From: Aurantimonas marianensis
GTDB taxonomy: Bacteria > Pseudomonadota > Alphaproteobacteria > Rhizobiales > Rhizobiaceae
Direction of reading: 5' to 3'
Length of the DNA: 43,298 nucleotides
Assembly: GCF_024195285.1 (NCBI RefSeq)
Contig: NZ_JALHBS010000109.1
Coordinates: 1-43,298 of the forward strand
Every line of letters starts with the position of its first letter. Positions within the stretch are counted from its first letter, which is position 1. Of the stretch, positions 9,181-20,296 are shown piece by piece. Both the position numbers and the translations under genes were made by a program. Under the pieces are notes generated by a model. The model was not told the DNA's origin. It saw only the letters and a program-made list of their open reading frames with translations, and made no database searches.

Positions 9181-9528
9181 ATGGTCGCGGCACAAACAGA
9201 CAGCATACCCAACGAGGCGAGTTGTCCGATCCATCTGGAGATTCTGGCGCTGCTGCTGCGCTCGGACGGTCGGACCAAACAGGCTCTCATCCAGGAAATC
9301 CCCGGTCCATCGCGGGCCAGGCTGGCCTTTTTCTGCTATAATCGTGTCCATCTTCGATCACTGGCGTTCCAGGTCGCCGCGTTGTGCGAACTCCGCGATC
9401 TCCGGCTGATCGCCGGCACCAAGGGCGATCTCCTCTACAGCCAGGCGACCGAAGCCGGCCTGTTCGACGACAGCGACCCCGCTTCGCGCCGCAAGGGCGT
9501 GACCCTCGCCCGTACCGCGCGCGGCTGA
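9181..9528 (+). CDS. Hypothetical protein, 115 residues
   Basis: I do not recognise this gene. It is supported by a strong ribosome binding site (TTTGGAGGGCGAG immediately before ATG 9181) and by an open frame ending at 9528. The protein has no signal peptide or membrane span. It contains a hydrophobic helix (HLEILALLLRSDG), a central segment LAFFCYNRVHLRSLAFQVAA and three scattered cysteines. The tail is basic. It follows ubiG by 217 bases in the same direction and is convergent with the DUF1178 gene 19 bases further on. No function is proposed. Confidence 0.65.
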   Translation: MVAAQTDSIPNEASCPIHLEILALLLRSDGRTKQALIQEIPGPSRARLAFFCYNRVHLRSLAFQVAALCELRDLRLIAGTKGDLLYSQATEAGLFDDSDPASRRKGVTLARTARG

Positions 9529-9547
9529 GGAAGCAGGCCCGGCCGCG

Positions 9548-10018
9548 TCAGTTCTTGTCCTCGGGAAGCCCTGGCAGCGGAAACGCGGCAATACCCTCCT
9601 CGCGCAGACCCTTGACCTCCCGCGTCGAAGCCTCGCCATAGATCTGCCGATGCTCGCTCTCGCCATAATGAATGCGCCGCGCTTCCTCGGCGAATCTCGG
9701 CCCGACATAATCCGCCTTCGCCCGCAACTCGCGCGTCATCGCCTGCAGTTGGGCGATCGCCTTCGCCGCCTCGGCGTTGGCGAATTCCACGGCCGGCCGG
9801 GACGGTTCGACCGCGCCGCCGGTCGCGGCATCCGGAGCCTTCGTCTTTGCGCTCGTGGCGATCGCGGGCCGCATCAACGCCTTGGAAACGTCGCTGGAGC
9901 CGCAGATCGGACAGGCGAGCAAGCCGGCGTCCGCCTGCCGCTCGAAATCCTCGCCGGACCGGAACCAGCCGTCGAACGCATGGGCGGCGGGATGGCAGCG
10001 GAGCGCGAAGCTGATCAC
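9548..10018 (-). CDS. DUF1178 family protein
   Basis: A 156-residue protein starting MISFALRCHPAAHAFDGWFR, with Cys8 and a later CPICGS pair that form a rubredoxin-like zinc-ribbon pattern. A variable alanine-rich linker and a conserved C-terminal half (ADYVGPRFAEEARRIHYGES) follow. These are the hallmarks of DUF1178, whose function is unknown. Its ATG overlaps the stop of the upstream amidase gene by 4 bases, placing it last in comF-grxC-amidase-DUF1178. Confidence 0.88.
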   Translation of the reverse strand: MISFALRCHPAAHAFDGWFRSGEDFERQADAGLLACPICGSSDVSKALMRPAIATSAKTKAPDAATGGAVEPSRPAVEFANAEAAKAIAQLQAMTRELRAKADYVGPRFAEEARRIHYGESEHRQIYGEASTREVKGLREEGIAAFPLPGLPEDKN

Positions 10019-10899
10019 TCAGCCGCCTCGCTGGACCCGGTCCCGCGGATCGGCGCTGTTGCATCGCCGACGACGAAGTCGCGCGCGTTCCGCAGATTGG
10101 GAATTTTCGCCCGCGCCGCCGCGACCTCGGCGGTGTCGATCGTCGCGATGGCGATGCCCGGCTCGGCGCCGTCAATTTCGGCGATCACCCGGCCCCACGG
10201 GTCGACGATCAGCGAATGGCCAAAGGTCTCGCGACCGTCGTCATGGCGGCCGCCCTGCGCCGCGGCGACCATATAGGCGCCATTCTCGATCGCGCGGGCG
10301 CGCAAGAGGACGTGCCAATGCGCTTCGCCGGTCTGGCGCGTGAAGGCGGCCGGCGCCGTGAGGATCTCGGCACCGGCCAGCGCCTCCTGGCAAAACAGCT
10401 GTGGAAACCGCATGTCGTAGCAGATCGCGAAGCCAAGCCGCGCGACGCCATGGGGAAAGCTGAGATCGGCCAACGCCGCGCGCGTTCCCGGCCGATAGGT
10501 TCGCGATTCGCGCCAGCTCTCGCCATTGTCGAGATCGACGTCGAACATGTGGATCTTGTCGTAGGTGGCGACGCGGCTACCATCGGGCGCGAACAGAAGC
10601 GCCCGGTTGGCGACCTTGCCATCGCCCGCCGCGATGGCTGTCGAGCCGAGATGCAGGTAGACCGAATGTTCCCTGGCGAGCCGTTCGGCCGTGGCGACCA
10701 GGAGGTCGTCGTCCTCGGATCGAAGCCGTTTTATCAATTCGGCCCGGTCGCGATGGACCATGCCGGTCATTTCCGGTGACTGCAGATAGGACGCGCCCCC
10801 CGCCACGGCTTCGCGAACGAGCCCTTCGAGAGCTTCGGCATTGGCTTGCGGCTCGAGCCCGGAGCGCATCTGCAGGACGGCGGCGCGAAAGACGGTCAT
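10015..10899 (-). CDS. Carbon-nitrogen hydrolase (Nit1-like, probable deaminated glutathione amidase)
   Basis: A 294-residue nitrilase-superfamily amidase. The Glu-Lys-Cys triad is visible: E43 in SPEMTG, K115 in YDKIHMFDVDL and C160 in FAICYDMRFPQLF. The YDKIHMFD and RFPQLF motifs are closest to the Nit1/NitFhit branch, which removes deaminated glutathione, a side product of transaminases. Immediate linkage to a glutaredoxin gene (30 bases upstream) fits a glutathione-linked repair role, though that is inference. Starts at ATG 10899 and overlaps the following DUF1178 gene. Confidence 0.9.
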   Translation of the reverse strand: MTVFRAAVLQMRSGLEPQANAEALEGLVREAVAGGASYLQSPEMTGMVHRDRAELIKRLRSEDDDLLVATAERLAREHSVYLHLGSTAIAAGDGKVANRALLFAPDGSRVATYDKIHMFDVDLDNGESWRESRTYRPGTRAALADLSFPHGVARLGFAICYDMRFPQLFCQEALAGAEILTAPAAFTRQTGEAHWHVLLRARAIENGAYMVAAAQGGRHDDGRETFGHSLIVDPWGRVIAEIDGAEPGIAIATIDTAEVAAARAKIPNLRNARDFVVGDATAPIRGTGSSEAAE

Positions 10900-10929
10900 G
10901 GCGAATTCCCGGTGGTCAGCGACACCCTG

Positions 10930-11187
10930 TCATGCGGAAAGCAATGCGTCGAGTTTGCCGGCGCGCTCCAGCGCGTAGAGATCGTCGCAACCGCCGACAT
11001 GGGTTTCGCCGATGAAGATCTGCGGAAAGGTCACTGTACCCTTCGCCCGCTGATACATTTCCTGGCGCAATTGCGGGGAGGAACTCGCGTCCTTCTCCTC
11101 GTAGATGAGACCCTTCTGGTCGAGCAATTGCTTGGCGCGCACGCAAAAGCCGCAGAACTGGCGAGTGTAGATGGTCACGTCCGGCAT
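10930..11187 (-). CDS. grxC: Glutaredoxin 3
   Basis: An 85-residue dithiol glutaredoxin that reduces disulfides and mixed glutathione disulfides with glutathione as electron source. The active site is CGFC in TRQFCGFCVRAKQLL; the cis-proline motif TVTFPQIFIG and the GG-D motif HVGGCDDLYALE, which bind glutathione, are present. ATG 11187 gives the normal family length; 20 more codons are open upstream but lack conservation. It lies 40 bases downstream of comF and 30 upstream of the amidase on one strand. Confidence 0.93.
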   Translation of the reverse strand: MPDVTIYTRQFCGFCVRAKQLLDQKGLIYEEKDASSSPQLRQEMYQRAKGTVTFPQIFIGETHVGGCDDLYALERAGKLDALLSA

Positions 11188-11227
11188 CGGATCACATTCC
11201 TGCTTATGAATCCGAGAGCATATGGCT

Positions 11228-11971
11228 TCACTCCATGCCGGCCGCAACCCTTGCGAAAGTCAGAACGTCGACATCCTTCGCGCCTGCCCGCTTTAGGGCC
11301 CGCGTCGCGCTCGCGGCGGTTGCACCGGTCGTGTAGACGTCGTCGACAAGCAGAACATGGCGTCCGTCGATCTCCTGTCGTCGCGCATCGATGACACGAA
11401 AGGCGCCGCGAACATTGTCCCGCCGCTGGCGGGATCCCAATCCGACCTGGCTGCGCGTCGGCTTCACCCGCCTGAGCGCCAGCGGCGCGAAGGCGATGTC
11501 GGCGTTGCGGGCGAGCAACCGCGCAATTTCGGCGGACTGGTTGAACCGGCGCCGCCAGAGCCGGCCCGCGTGCAGGGGAACCGGCACCACGACGTCGGCG
11601 TCGCCGAGAAGCTCAGCGCCCGAACGCGCCATCCATCCCGCCATCAGCGGCACCAGATCGGTGCGATCACCGTATTTCAGCGCCGTGACTAGGCGGGCGG
11701 CGAGATCCTGGTAGATCACCGCGGCCCGCAGCCGGGCGAAGGGCGGCGGATCGGCGATGGCCGCCGCCGAGAGGAATCCCGCCCCGAGATCGTAGCCGAA
11801 GGGCAGCCCCAAACCCTCGCAATAGGGCCGCTCGATGAAGCGCAGTTTCGCCCAGCAGGCCGGACAGACCGTGTCCACTCCCGTGATTGCCGCCTGACAT
11901 CCCGGACAGACCGGCGGAAACAGCAGCCGGCCGATCGCCCCGCCGACGGCGCCGCGCTTGAATGGGCTCAT
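11228..11971 (-). CDS. comF: ComF family protein (phosphoribosyltransferase-like)
   Basis: A 247-residue ComF-type protein. The N-terminal zinc-ribbon pair (CPGC at about residue 22 and CPAC at about 36) is followed by a type I phosphoribosyltransferase domain whose PRPP loop is HVLLVDDVYTTGATAASA. RRRFNQSAEIARLLA and RSQVGLGSRQRRDNVRGAF are further family signatures. Homologues are needed for DNA uptake in naturally competent bacteria; in Hyphomicrobiales the role is unproven. First gene of comF-grxC-amidase-DUF1178, divergent from the methyltransferase at 12127. Confidence 0.92.
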   Translation of the reverse strand: MSPFKRGAVGGAIGRLLFPPVCPGCQAAITGVDTVCPACWAKLRFIERPYCEGLGLPFGYDLGAGFLSAAAIADPPPFARLRAAVIYQDLAARLVTALKYGDRTDLVPLMAGWMARSGAELLGDADVVVPVPLHAGRLWRRRFNQSAEIARLLARNADIAFAPLALRRVKPTRSQVGLGSRQRRDNVRGAFRVIDARRQEIDGRHVLLVDDVYTTGATAASATRALKRAGAKDVDVLTFARVAAGME

Positions 11972-12126
11972 TGCGTCGTCCTGCCCCCTCCCCGGCCCCG
12001 TGCCCCCGGTTGACTACCGCGGGCGGTCGGACCACCGCGACGACGGGAACCGTCCCTTGACGATACGCCACCCGCCGTCAGCTACAAGCACTGTCGCGGT
12101 CACATTCGATAGAGCGCCGAGAGATC

Positions 12127-13026
12127 ATGCCAGACATTCAGGACCACCAGGTTTTCGATCGGGCTCTGCTCGACCGTCGGCGGCAGCGCTGGCTTGACGC
12201 CGAGCCGCGGGCGGGCGTCGGCTTTCTGCTGCGGGCGGTCGTCGACGAACTTGGCGAGCGGCTGTCGCTGGTCGAACGCCGTTTCGCGGTCGCCGTCGAC
12301 CTCGGTGGCCACACCGGCGAAATGGCGGCGCGGCTTCGCGCTGGCGGTCAGACCGACCGCGTCGTGCGGATCGAGCGGCTGGCGGCTCTGCTAAAGGACG
12401 AGGAATTCGCCTGCGTCGGCGACGAGGAAGCCCTGCCGCTGGCCGACGACAGCGTCGATCTCATCATTTCCCCCCTGTCGCTGCATCTGACCAACGACAC
12501 GCCGGGCACTCTCGTCCAGATCCGGCGGGTCCTCCGGCCGGATGGTCTCTTCCTTTGCGGTTTTCTCGGCGGCGAGACCTTGTCGGAGCTTCGGACCGCC
12601 CTTCTTTCGGCCGAGGCCGAGCTCCCCGGCGGCGTCTCGCCACGGGTCGCGCCGTTTACCGATGTGCGCGATGCCGGCGGCCTGCTGCAACGGGCCGGTT
12701 TTGCACTGCCGGTCGCCGATCAGGATCGGCTGACGGTGCGTTACGACATGCTGTTCGATCTGATGGCGGATTTGCGCGCCATGGGCATGGCCAACATGCT
12801 GGTCGAGCGGTCCCGTCGTTCGGCCTCGCGACGGTTGTTCTTGCGGGCGGCCGAGATTTACGCGGAGCGCTTTTCCGATCCCGACGGACGCATACGCGCC
12901 ACTTTCGATATCGTCTACCTGTCCGGCTGGCGGCCGCATGACAGCCAGCAAAAGCCGCTCCGGCCGGGCAGCGCCCGAACCAGCCTCGCCGCGGTGCTGA
13001 AGGACCGATCGGACGATCTGGTCTGA
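12127..13026 (+). CDS. NDUFAF5/BioC-like SAM methyltransferase-fold protein
   Basis: A 299-residue protein of the methyltransferase-11 type. It opens FDRALLDRRRQRWL, has a degenerate motif I (AVDLGGHTGEMAARL), and carries LPLADDSVDLIISPLSLHLTND and LRPDGLFLCGFLGGETLSEL, the latter diagnostic of the family that includes mitochondrial NDUFAF5, which hydroxylates an arginine in complex I subunit NDUFS7. Alphaproteobacterial members are often called BioC-like; complex I assembly is the better guess here because no biotin genes are nearby. It is divergent from comF across 155 bases. Confidence 0.85.
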   Translation: MPDIQDHQVFDRALLDRRRQRWLDAEPRAGVGFLLRAVVDELGERLSLVERRFAVAVDLGGHTGEMAARLRAGGQTDRVVRIERLAALLKDEEFACVGDEEALPLADDSVDLIISPLSLHLTNDTPGTLVQIRRVLRPDGLFLCGFLGGETLSELRTALLSAEAELPGGVSPRVAPFTDVRDAGGLLQRAGFALPVADQDRLTVRYDMLFDLMADLRAMGMANMLVERSRRSASRRLFLRAAEIYAERFSDPDGRIRATFDIVYLSGWRPHDSQQKPLRPGSARTSLAAVLKDRSDDLV

Positions 13027-13100
13027 GGGCGTGCGTTGTCTGGAAAGGGACGTCAGCGACGCCGGTGCCATAGCGGTCGCGCCGGGCGGATGTCAGAAAG

Positions 13101-13301
13101 TCAGAAGGCGGCGGCCACCGCCGCGAACAGGCCGTTCAGGTTCGTGCCGATCGCCGTCGCGCCGACGATGATCGCAAGCGAGATGATCCCGGCGATCAGC
13201 GCGTATTCGACGGCGGTCGCACCGCTGGGCTCGCGCCGAAGATCCATCGCGATCGAGAAGGCGCTTTCAAACCGACGGCACAGCAGCGGCCAGATCAGCA
13301 T
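13101..13301 (-). CDS. Flp family type IVb pilin
   Basis: A 66-residue pilin precursor. The prepilin peptidase site precedes ATAVEYALIAG, with the essential Glu five residues into the mature protein, and the hydrophobic stretch IAGIISLAIIVGATAIGTNL follows, ending in the short NGLFAAVAAAF tail. ATG 13301 has GGGAG about 10 bases upstream; an internal ATG at 13247 would give a more typical 48-residue precursor and cannot be excluded. The start overlaps the end of the upstream small membrane gene by 7 bases. No tad or cpa assembly genes are in the window. Confidence 0.85.
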   Translation of the reverse strand: MLIWPLLCRRFESAFSIAMDLRREPSGATAVEYALIAGIISLAIIVGATAIGTNLNGLFAAVAAAF

Positions 13302-13612
13302 GCCCCCGTGCTCCCGCCGTCCGAAAATATCACGCAGGGTCGCGAACCGGATCGCTGAAGGACACTGCGCCGCACGGTGTAGCGGTTCGCGCCACCGATC
13401 GAACCGGTGGCCATCACGTCGATCTGCGGGGCGGCGGTGGAAACCACATAGTCGGCCCCTCGCTTGGCGGCCGGCGTGATGATCAGCGCCAGCGCCAGCG
13501 CGATCGACCCGAACAGGAACGTGGCCCGGAGCAGCCCGGTCCGGATTTCGACGATGGTGTCGGACGGACGGCGCCCGCCTTCCAATTCGTCATCAACCTC
13601 GAAGTCGCGCAT
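13295..13612 (-). CDS. Conserved hypothetical single-span membrane protein
   Basis: A 105-residue protein with an acidic N-terminus (MRDFEVDDELEGG), one membrane span (LLRATFLFGSIALALALIIT) and a conserved C-terminal region containing TGSIGGANRYTVRRSVLQRS and a terminal CVIFSDGGSTGAC that brackets two cysteines. This pattern recurs, as I recall, in uncharacterised Hyphomicrobiales proteins next to Flp pilin genes. ATG 13612 is preceded by GAGGAAACC, a strong ribosome binding site, so 12 upstream codons are excluded. It overlaps the pilin gene, implying co-translation. Topology suggests a C-terminal domain in the periplasm. Confidence 0.75.
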   Translation of the reverse strand: MRDFEVDDELEGGRRPSDTIVEIRTGLLRATFLFGSIALALALIITPAAKRGADYVVSTAAPQIDVMATGSIGGANRYTVRRSVLQRSGSRPCVIFSDGGSTGAC

Positions 13613-13727
13613 GGTTTCCTCACAAAGCTGGCAAGCTCCCGAGAGCAATATGCGCGTCTACGGTGAAAAAGCTCTTAAGCGGCGCGGTGCGCCTTCACAG
13701 CTGCGCAGGGATTTCTTTCCCGCGCCT

Positions 13728-14141
13728 TCAGAGCAGATCGATCAGATGGGGGATCAAGGGCTCGTCGGCGGGCGGCATCGGGTAGTCGCGAAGCTGGGTC
13801 GCGCGGACCCATTTGAGCCGCTGCCCCTCACGCGGGACCGGGATGCCCTCGTAACGGCGACAGATGTAAAGCGGCATGAGCAGATGGAAGTCGTCGTAGG
13901 AATGGCTGGCAAAGGTCAGCGGCGCCAGACACGCCGCCTTCGTCATGATGCCCAGTTCCTCGCGCAGTTCGCGGATCAGCGTCGCCTCCGGCGTCTCGCC
14001 GGGCTCGACCTTGCCGCCGGGAAATTCCCACAACCCGGCGAGCGGCTTACCGGCCGGACGTTCGGCGATGAGCAGGCGTCCGTCGGCATCGATGAGCGCG
14101 CATGCGGCAACCAGCAGCAGGCGGCGTTCCGCCGAGATCAT
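13728..14141 (-). CDS. mutT: 8-oxo-dGTP diphosphatase (Nudix)
   Basis: A 137-residue Nudix hydrolase that removes oxidised dGTP from the nucleotide pool. The Nudix box is intact: GGKVEPGETPEATLIREL followed by REELGI. The preceding LAGLWEFPGG and following PLYICRRYEG match the MutT branch. Its ATG overlaps the stop of the upstream GNAT gene (ATGA), and the run argJ-GNAT-mutT on one strand is a familiar Hyphomicrobiales order. Confidence 0.93.
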   Translation of the reverse strand: MISAERRLLLVAACALIDADGRLLIAERPAGKPLAGLWEFPGGKVEPGETPEATLIRELREELGIMTKAACLAPLTFASHSYDDFHLLMPLYICRRYEGIPVPREGQRLKWVRATQLRDYPMPPADEPLIPHLIDLL

Positions 14142-14926
14142 CGGGTTCCGCCCGGCGGGGCGCGATAGACGTAGCGATAGGCTTCCGTAAAGCCGAGTGA
14201 ACGATACAGCGAAAGACCCGCCGCATTGTCCGCCTCGACCTGGACCCAGCCGGTCCTGGCTCCCTTGTGGACCGTGTAGCGCAGCGCCGTCGCGACGAGC
14301 TCCCGGCCGATACCCTTCTGGCGTGCACCCTGATGGACGGCGACGTCGAGAAGACCGGCGAGATCGGCGTCATGAATCGCCAGCGCCACCGCGATCGGCG
14401 ATCCGGCGTCGTTCTCGCGAACGAACAAGCCCGTCGGCGGTCGGATCGCCTCCAATATGTCCGTCAGCCCCGCCCGCAAAGCCGACGGACGTTCGTGGAC
14501 CAGAAGGCTGGCCTCGACATAGCGCGCCGTGTCGCGGATCGGAATCCGTTCGATCGAGGCGCTGAAATCGAGCTTGGTCAGGTCCGCCGTCATGACGATC
14601 GACTCGGCAAAGCGTTCCCACCCGTTCGCGTCGAGATAGTCCACCAGCTCGGGCGGAGCCAACGGCGACTGCCGGACGATGATCGGGCGACCGAATGCGG
14701 AGAATGCCTCACCAGCACGTTCGATGCGCTGCGCGATATCGCAATTGTCGGACGGATCGAGTGGATTGACCGAATTCAGGCGTTTGGCGGGAAACGAGGC
14801 CGTCAAGCGCACCGCCCAGGTGCCGTCGAACCCAGTGGAAGACGCCGGCCAGGCCCGGAAACCCGCGGCCTCGAGCCGCCGGACGACGGCGAGTTTGCGC
14901 ATCTTCTCAGCTTCGGTAATCGCCAT
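14138..14926 (-). CDS. GNAT family N-acetyltransferase
   Basis: A 262-residue acetyltransferase. The C-terminal GNAT domain carries the acetyl-CoA pyrophosphate loop [16 protein letters not shown] and the end motif [20 protein letters not shown]. The N-terminal half ([20 protein letters not shown]) is characteristic of the acetyltransferase that follows argJ in rhizobia. The start is uncertain: ATGs at 14938, 14926 and 14902 are in frame; the first two lie inside the argJ 3' end. An AAGGA at about 14942 suits neither perfectly. Substrate unknown; the neighbour ArgJ also transfers acetyl groups, but that does not establish a shared pathway. Confidence 0.88.
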   Translation of the reverse strand: MAITEAEKMRKLAVVRRLEAAGFRAWPASSTGFDGTWAVRLTASFPAKRLNSVNPLDPSDNCDIAQRIERAGEAFSAFGRPIIVRQSPLAPPELVDYLDANGWERFAESIVMTADLTKLDFSASIERIPIRDTARYVEASLLVHERPSALRAGLTDILEAIRPPTGLFVRENDAGSPIAVALAIHDADLAGLLDVAVHQGARQKGIGRELVATALRYTVHKGARTGWVQVEADNAAGLSLYRSLGFTEAYRYVYRAPPGGTR

Positions 14927-16148
14927 TGATCGCGACATATTCCTTGGTCAGATCGCAGCTATAGACCGTCCAACATCCAGCCCCGAGGCCGAGTTCGACC
15001 CGTATCGGGATTTCCGGCTTTCGCATCACGGCCGAGGCTTCGGCCTCCGAATAGTCGGGATCGCGGGCGCCGTCCACGGCGACCCGAACGCCGCCGAAAT
15101 GGATCGCCAGACGGTCGCGGTCAGCCTCTTCGCCGGCCTTGCCGACGGCCATGACGACGCGGCCCCAATTGGCGTCCTCGCCGGCCACCGCGGTCTTGAC
15201 CAGCGGTGAATTGGCGATCGCCAGCGCGATGCGCTTGGCGGCGGCGGCGCTGGTCGCGCCCTCGACGGTGACCTGAATCTCCTTGCGTGCGCCCTCGCCG
15301 TCGCGCGCGACTTGGCGCGCGAGATCGAGCATGAGATCGCCAAGCGCTTTCCGGAAGTCGGCGAGCCGGTCGTCGTCGGCGTCGGATATCTCGGGGCAAC
15401 CGCGCCGCGCGGCGGCGCCCGTCGCGAAAAGAAGCAACGTGTCGGAGGTCGAGGTATCGCTGTCGACCGTCACCGAATTGAAGCTCGGCGCCACCCCCTC
15501 CGTCAGCATCGCCTGCAACGCCGGGGCGGCGATCGCGGCGTCGGTGGCGACGAAGGACAGCATCGTCGCCATATCCGGCGCGATCATGCCGGCGCCTTTG
15601 GCGATGCCGTTGATCGTCACCACGGTCCCCTCGATCGCTACCTGCCGGGTGGCAAGCTTGGGATAGGTGTCGGTGGTCATGATCGCGTCGGCGGCCTCGC
15701 GCCAGCGGTCGCCGGCGGCCTGTTTTGCCAGCCCGGCCAGGAGGCCGGTGAACTTACCGGCGTCGAGCGGCTCCCCGATAACCCCGGTGGAGGCCAGAAA
15801 GACCTCTCGCGGCGAAGCATCGACCGCCGCCGCAGCGGCGGCCGCAGTCATCTCCGTCGCCTCGCGTCCCTTCCTGCCGGTGAAGGCGTTGGCGTTGCCG
15901 GAGTTGACGACCAGCGCCCGGGCCACGCCGCCGCGCAAGCTCTCGCGGCAGAAATCCACCGGCGCCGACGGGCATTTCGACGTGGTGAAGACACCGGCGA
16001 CCGCGGCCGGCCGATCGAACGTCATCAGGAGGACGTCGGTGCGGCCGGCATATTTGATGCCGGCGGCCGCCGTCGCGATCCGCACGCCCTCGATCGGAGG
16101 CAGCGCGGCGAAGGCGGTGGGAGCGAGCGGCGAAACGGTCGTCGTCAT
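14907..16148 (-). CDS. argJ: Bifunctional glutamate N-acetyltransferase / amino-acid acetyltransferase
   Basis: Makes N-acetylglutamate and recycles acetyl from N-acetylornithine in arginine synthesis. The 413-residue precursor has the autocleavage site in [15 protein letters not shown], where the Thr becomes the nucleophile of the beta subunit; [15 protein letters not shown] and [14 protein letters not shown] are family motifs. The C-terminus ends [10 protein letters not shown] as usual. ATG 16148 gives the typical family length; a longer frame to 16289 has no conserved sequence. It lies between the PPIase gene (178 bases upstream) and the overlapping GNAT gene. Confidence 0.95.
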   Translation of the reverse strand: MTTTVSPLAPTAFAALPPIEGVRIATAAAGIKYAGRTDVLLMTFDRPAAVAGVFTTSKCPSAPVDFCRESLRGGVARALVVNSGNANAFTGRKGREATEMTAAAAAAAVDASPREVFLASTGVIGEPLDAGKFTGLLAGLAKQAAGDRWREAADAIMTTDTYPKLATRQVAIEGTVVTINGIAKGAGMIAPDMATMLSFVATDAAIAAPALQAMLTEGVAPSFNSVTVDSDTSTSDTLLLFATGAAARRGCPEISDADDDRLADFRKALGDLMLDLARQVARDGEGARKEIQVTVEGATSAAAAKRIALAIANSPLVKTAVAGEDANWGRVVMAVGKAGEEADRDRLAIHFGGVRVAVDGARDPDYSEAEASAVMRKPEIPIRVELGLGAGCWTVYSCDLTKEYVAINGDYRS

Positions 16149-16325
16149 ATCGTTACCGGGACAGGTCGGTTGCAAAGGGGTCGAAAGGCATTCGGTGGCG
16201 CCATGAAGCAATCGCCTCAAGAACCGGTCGCCGCGGCAGGCGGACTGGCTCGCCCCGAGGCCGTCCGCCGATCGCGGGTTCGGTCGCAACCGGCGATCGG
16301 CGAAACGCGTTTGGGGCGAGAACCG

Positions 16326-17213
16326 CTATTGCGCCGCCGGTTCCGTGGCCGGAGCGGCGCCCGGCTCCATGCTTTTTTCGATCGCCTCGACCTGGTCTTT
16401 CAGCTCCGGATCGACATATTCGACCGACAGCTCGGCACGGGCATCGCGCACCAGTTCCATATATTTCTCGCGCAGGACCACCTGGCGCACCTGATCCTTG
16501 ATCTGCTCGAAGCTCGGCTTTTGCGCCTCGCGCTTTTCCTCGACCTTGATCACGTGCCAACCGAACTGGGTCTCGACGGGTTCCTTGGTATAGCTGCCGG
16601 GCTCCATCGCGAACGCGGCCTTCTCGAAGTCCGGCACCATCTGGCCGGGGCCGAAGAAGCCGAGATCGCCGCCTTCGGGGCCGGACGGGCCGGTCGATTT
16701 CTCCTTGGCGACAGCCTCGAAATCCGCGCCCTCGTCGAGCTGCTTGATGACCGCCTCGGCCTCTTCCCTGGTCTTCACCAGAATGTGGCGGGCGTGGACC
16801 TCCTGCTTGGCATCGACCGAGGCGATTTCCTTATCGTAGCGCGCCTTGAGTTCCTCCTCGGTTACCGCCCCGACGCCGTTCTTGGCGAAATAGGCATTGT
16901 GAAGCGCGCGTTCGCGCTGGAAGGCAATCTCGGTGGCGACGTCCGGCTCGTCCTGGAGCTTCGCCTTCTCGGCCGCCTGGGCAAGGGCCTTGATGTCGAT
17001 CAGGGCGGACAGCAAGGCCAGCTTGCGCTGCTCGGGCGGCAGCTGGGCGAACTGCTGGCCGATCGCGCTGGCGGCGGCCATGAGGTCGCGCTCGGTGATC
17101 TCCTTGTCGCCGACCTTCGCGACAACGTCGGATTCGGCAGCGGCAACCGGCGCGGCGAGGGTCACTAGAGCAAGAGCGCTTGCTGCGAGCATCAGTCGTA
17201 AATCGAAGGTCAT
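16326..17213 (-). CDS. Periplasmic parvulin-type peptidyl-prolyl isomerase
   Basis: A 295-residue exported foldase of the SurA/PrsA kind. It has a signal peptide (LMLAASALALVTLAAPVAAA), a helical N-terminal chaperone part, and a rotamase domain with VHARHILVKTREEAE, GGDLGFFGPGQMVPDFEKAA and TQFGWHVIKVEEKRE. The C-terminus ends in a proline and alanine-rich tail. ATG 17213 starts the signal peptide; longer frames upstream are not conserved. It is divergent from secA across 287 bases, so a secretory foldase is transcribed back to back with the export motor. Confidence 0.92.
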   Translation of the reverse strand: MTFDLRLMLAASALALVTLAAPVAAAESDVVAKVGDKEITERDLMAAASAIGQQFAQLPPEQRKLALLSALIDIKALAQAAEKAKLQDEPDVATEIAFQRERALHNAYFAKNGVGAVTEEELKARYDKEIASVDAKQEVHARHILVKTREEAEAVIKQLDEGADFEAVAKEKSTGPSGPEGGDLGFFGPGQMVPDFEKAAFAMEPGSYTKEPVETQFGWHVIKVEEKREAQKPSFEQIKDQVRQVVLREKYMELVRDARAELSVEYVDPELKDQVEAIEKSMEPGAAPATEPAAQ

Positions 17214-17334
17214 GGCAAAGACCGTCCTTTGCGGTTCAAGGGAAGACGAGCTCGAATAGCAAGCCGCGAGTTGCACTGCACAGCGGCTCCGCGCGAGCTT
17301 TCCATACGGCGCGGCGACCGTCGGCGGCCCGCCG

Positions 17335-17363
17335 TTGACATCGGTTTGGCCCCCTCTTATCTC
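17335..17363 (+). promoter_or_regulatory. Probable sigma-70 promoter for secA
   Basis: TTGACA at 17335-17340 is a perfect -35; after a 17-base spacer, TATCTC at 17358-17363 is an acceptable -10. It points to secA, leaving a leader of about 130 bases. It was found by eye. Confidence 0.55.
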
Positions 17364-17500
17364 TCGCGCGATCTGAAAGTCCAGCCGCCTTCCGCGAAGT
17401 TTGAGGGCTTCCGACATTCCAGCGACTGTCCGGAATCGGTGGTGGCGGCCGGCAAGCCGGTTGCGGCGACGGCGACTCACATACTTGGAAGGACCGGTTC

Positions 17501-20230
<2,730 letters not shown>

Positions 20231-20296
20231 GGACGTCCCGTAACGCGCGGAACCAGAATAACGAAAGGCCGGGAAGGCCAATCCGAAAATCCGTGT

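Noticed and set aside
15312-17168. 618-codon plus-strand frame across argJ and the PPIase gene
   Set aside because: It spans two well-identified genes and the gap between them on the opposite strand and has no recognisable domain.
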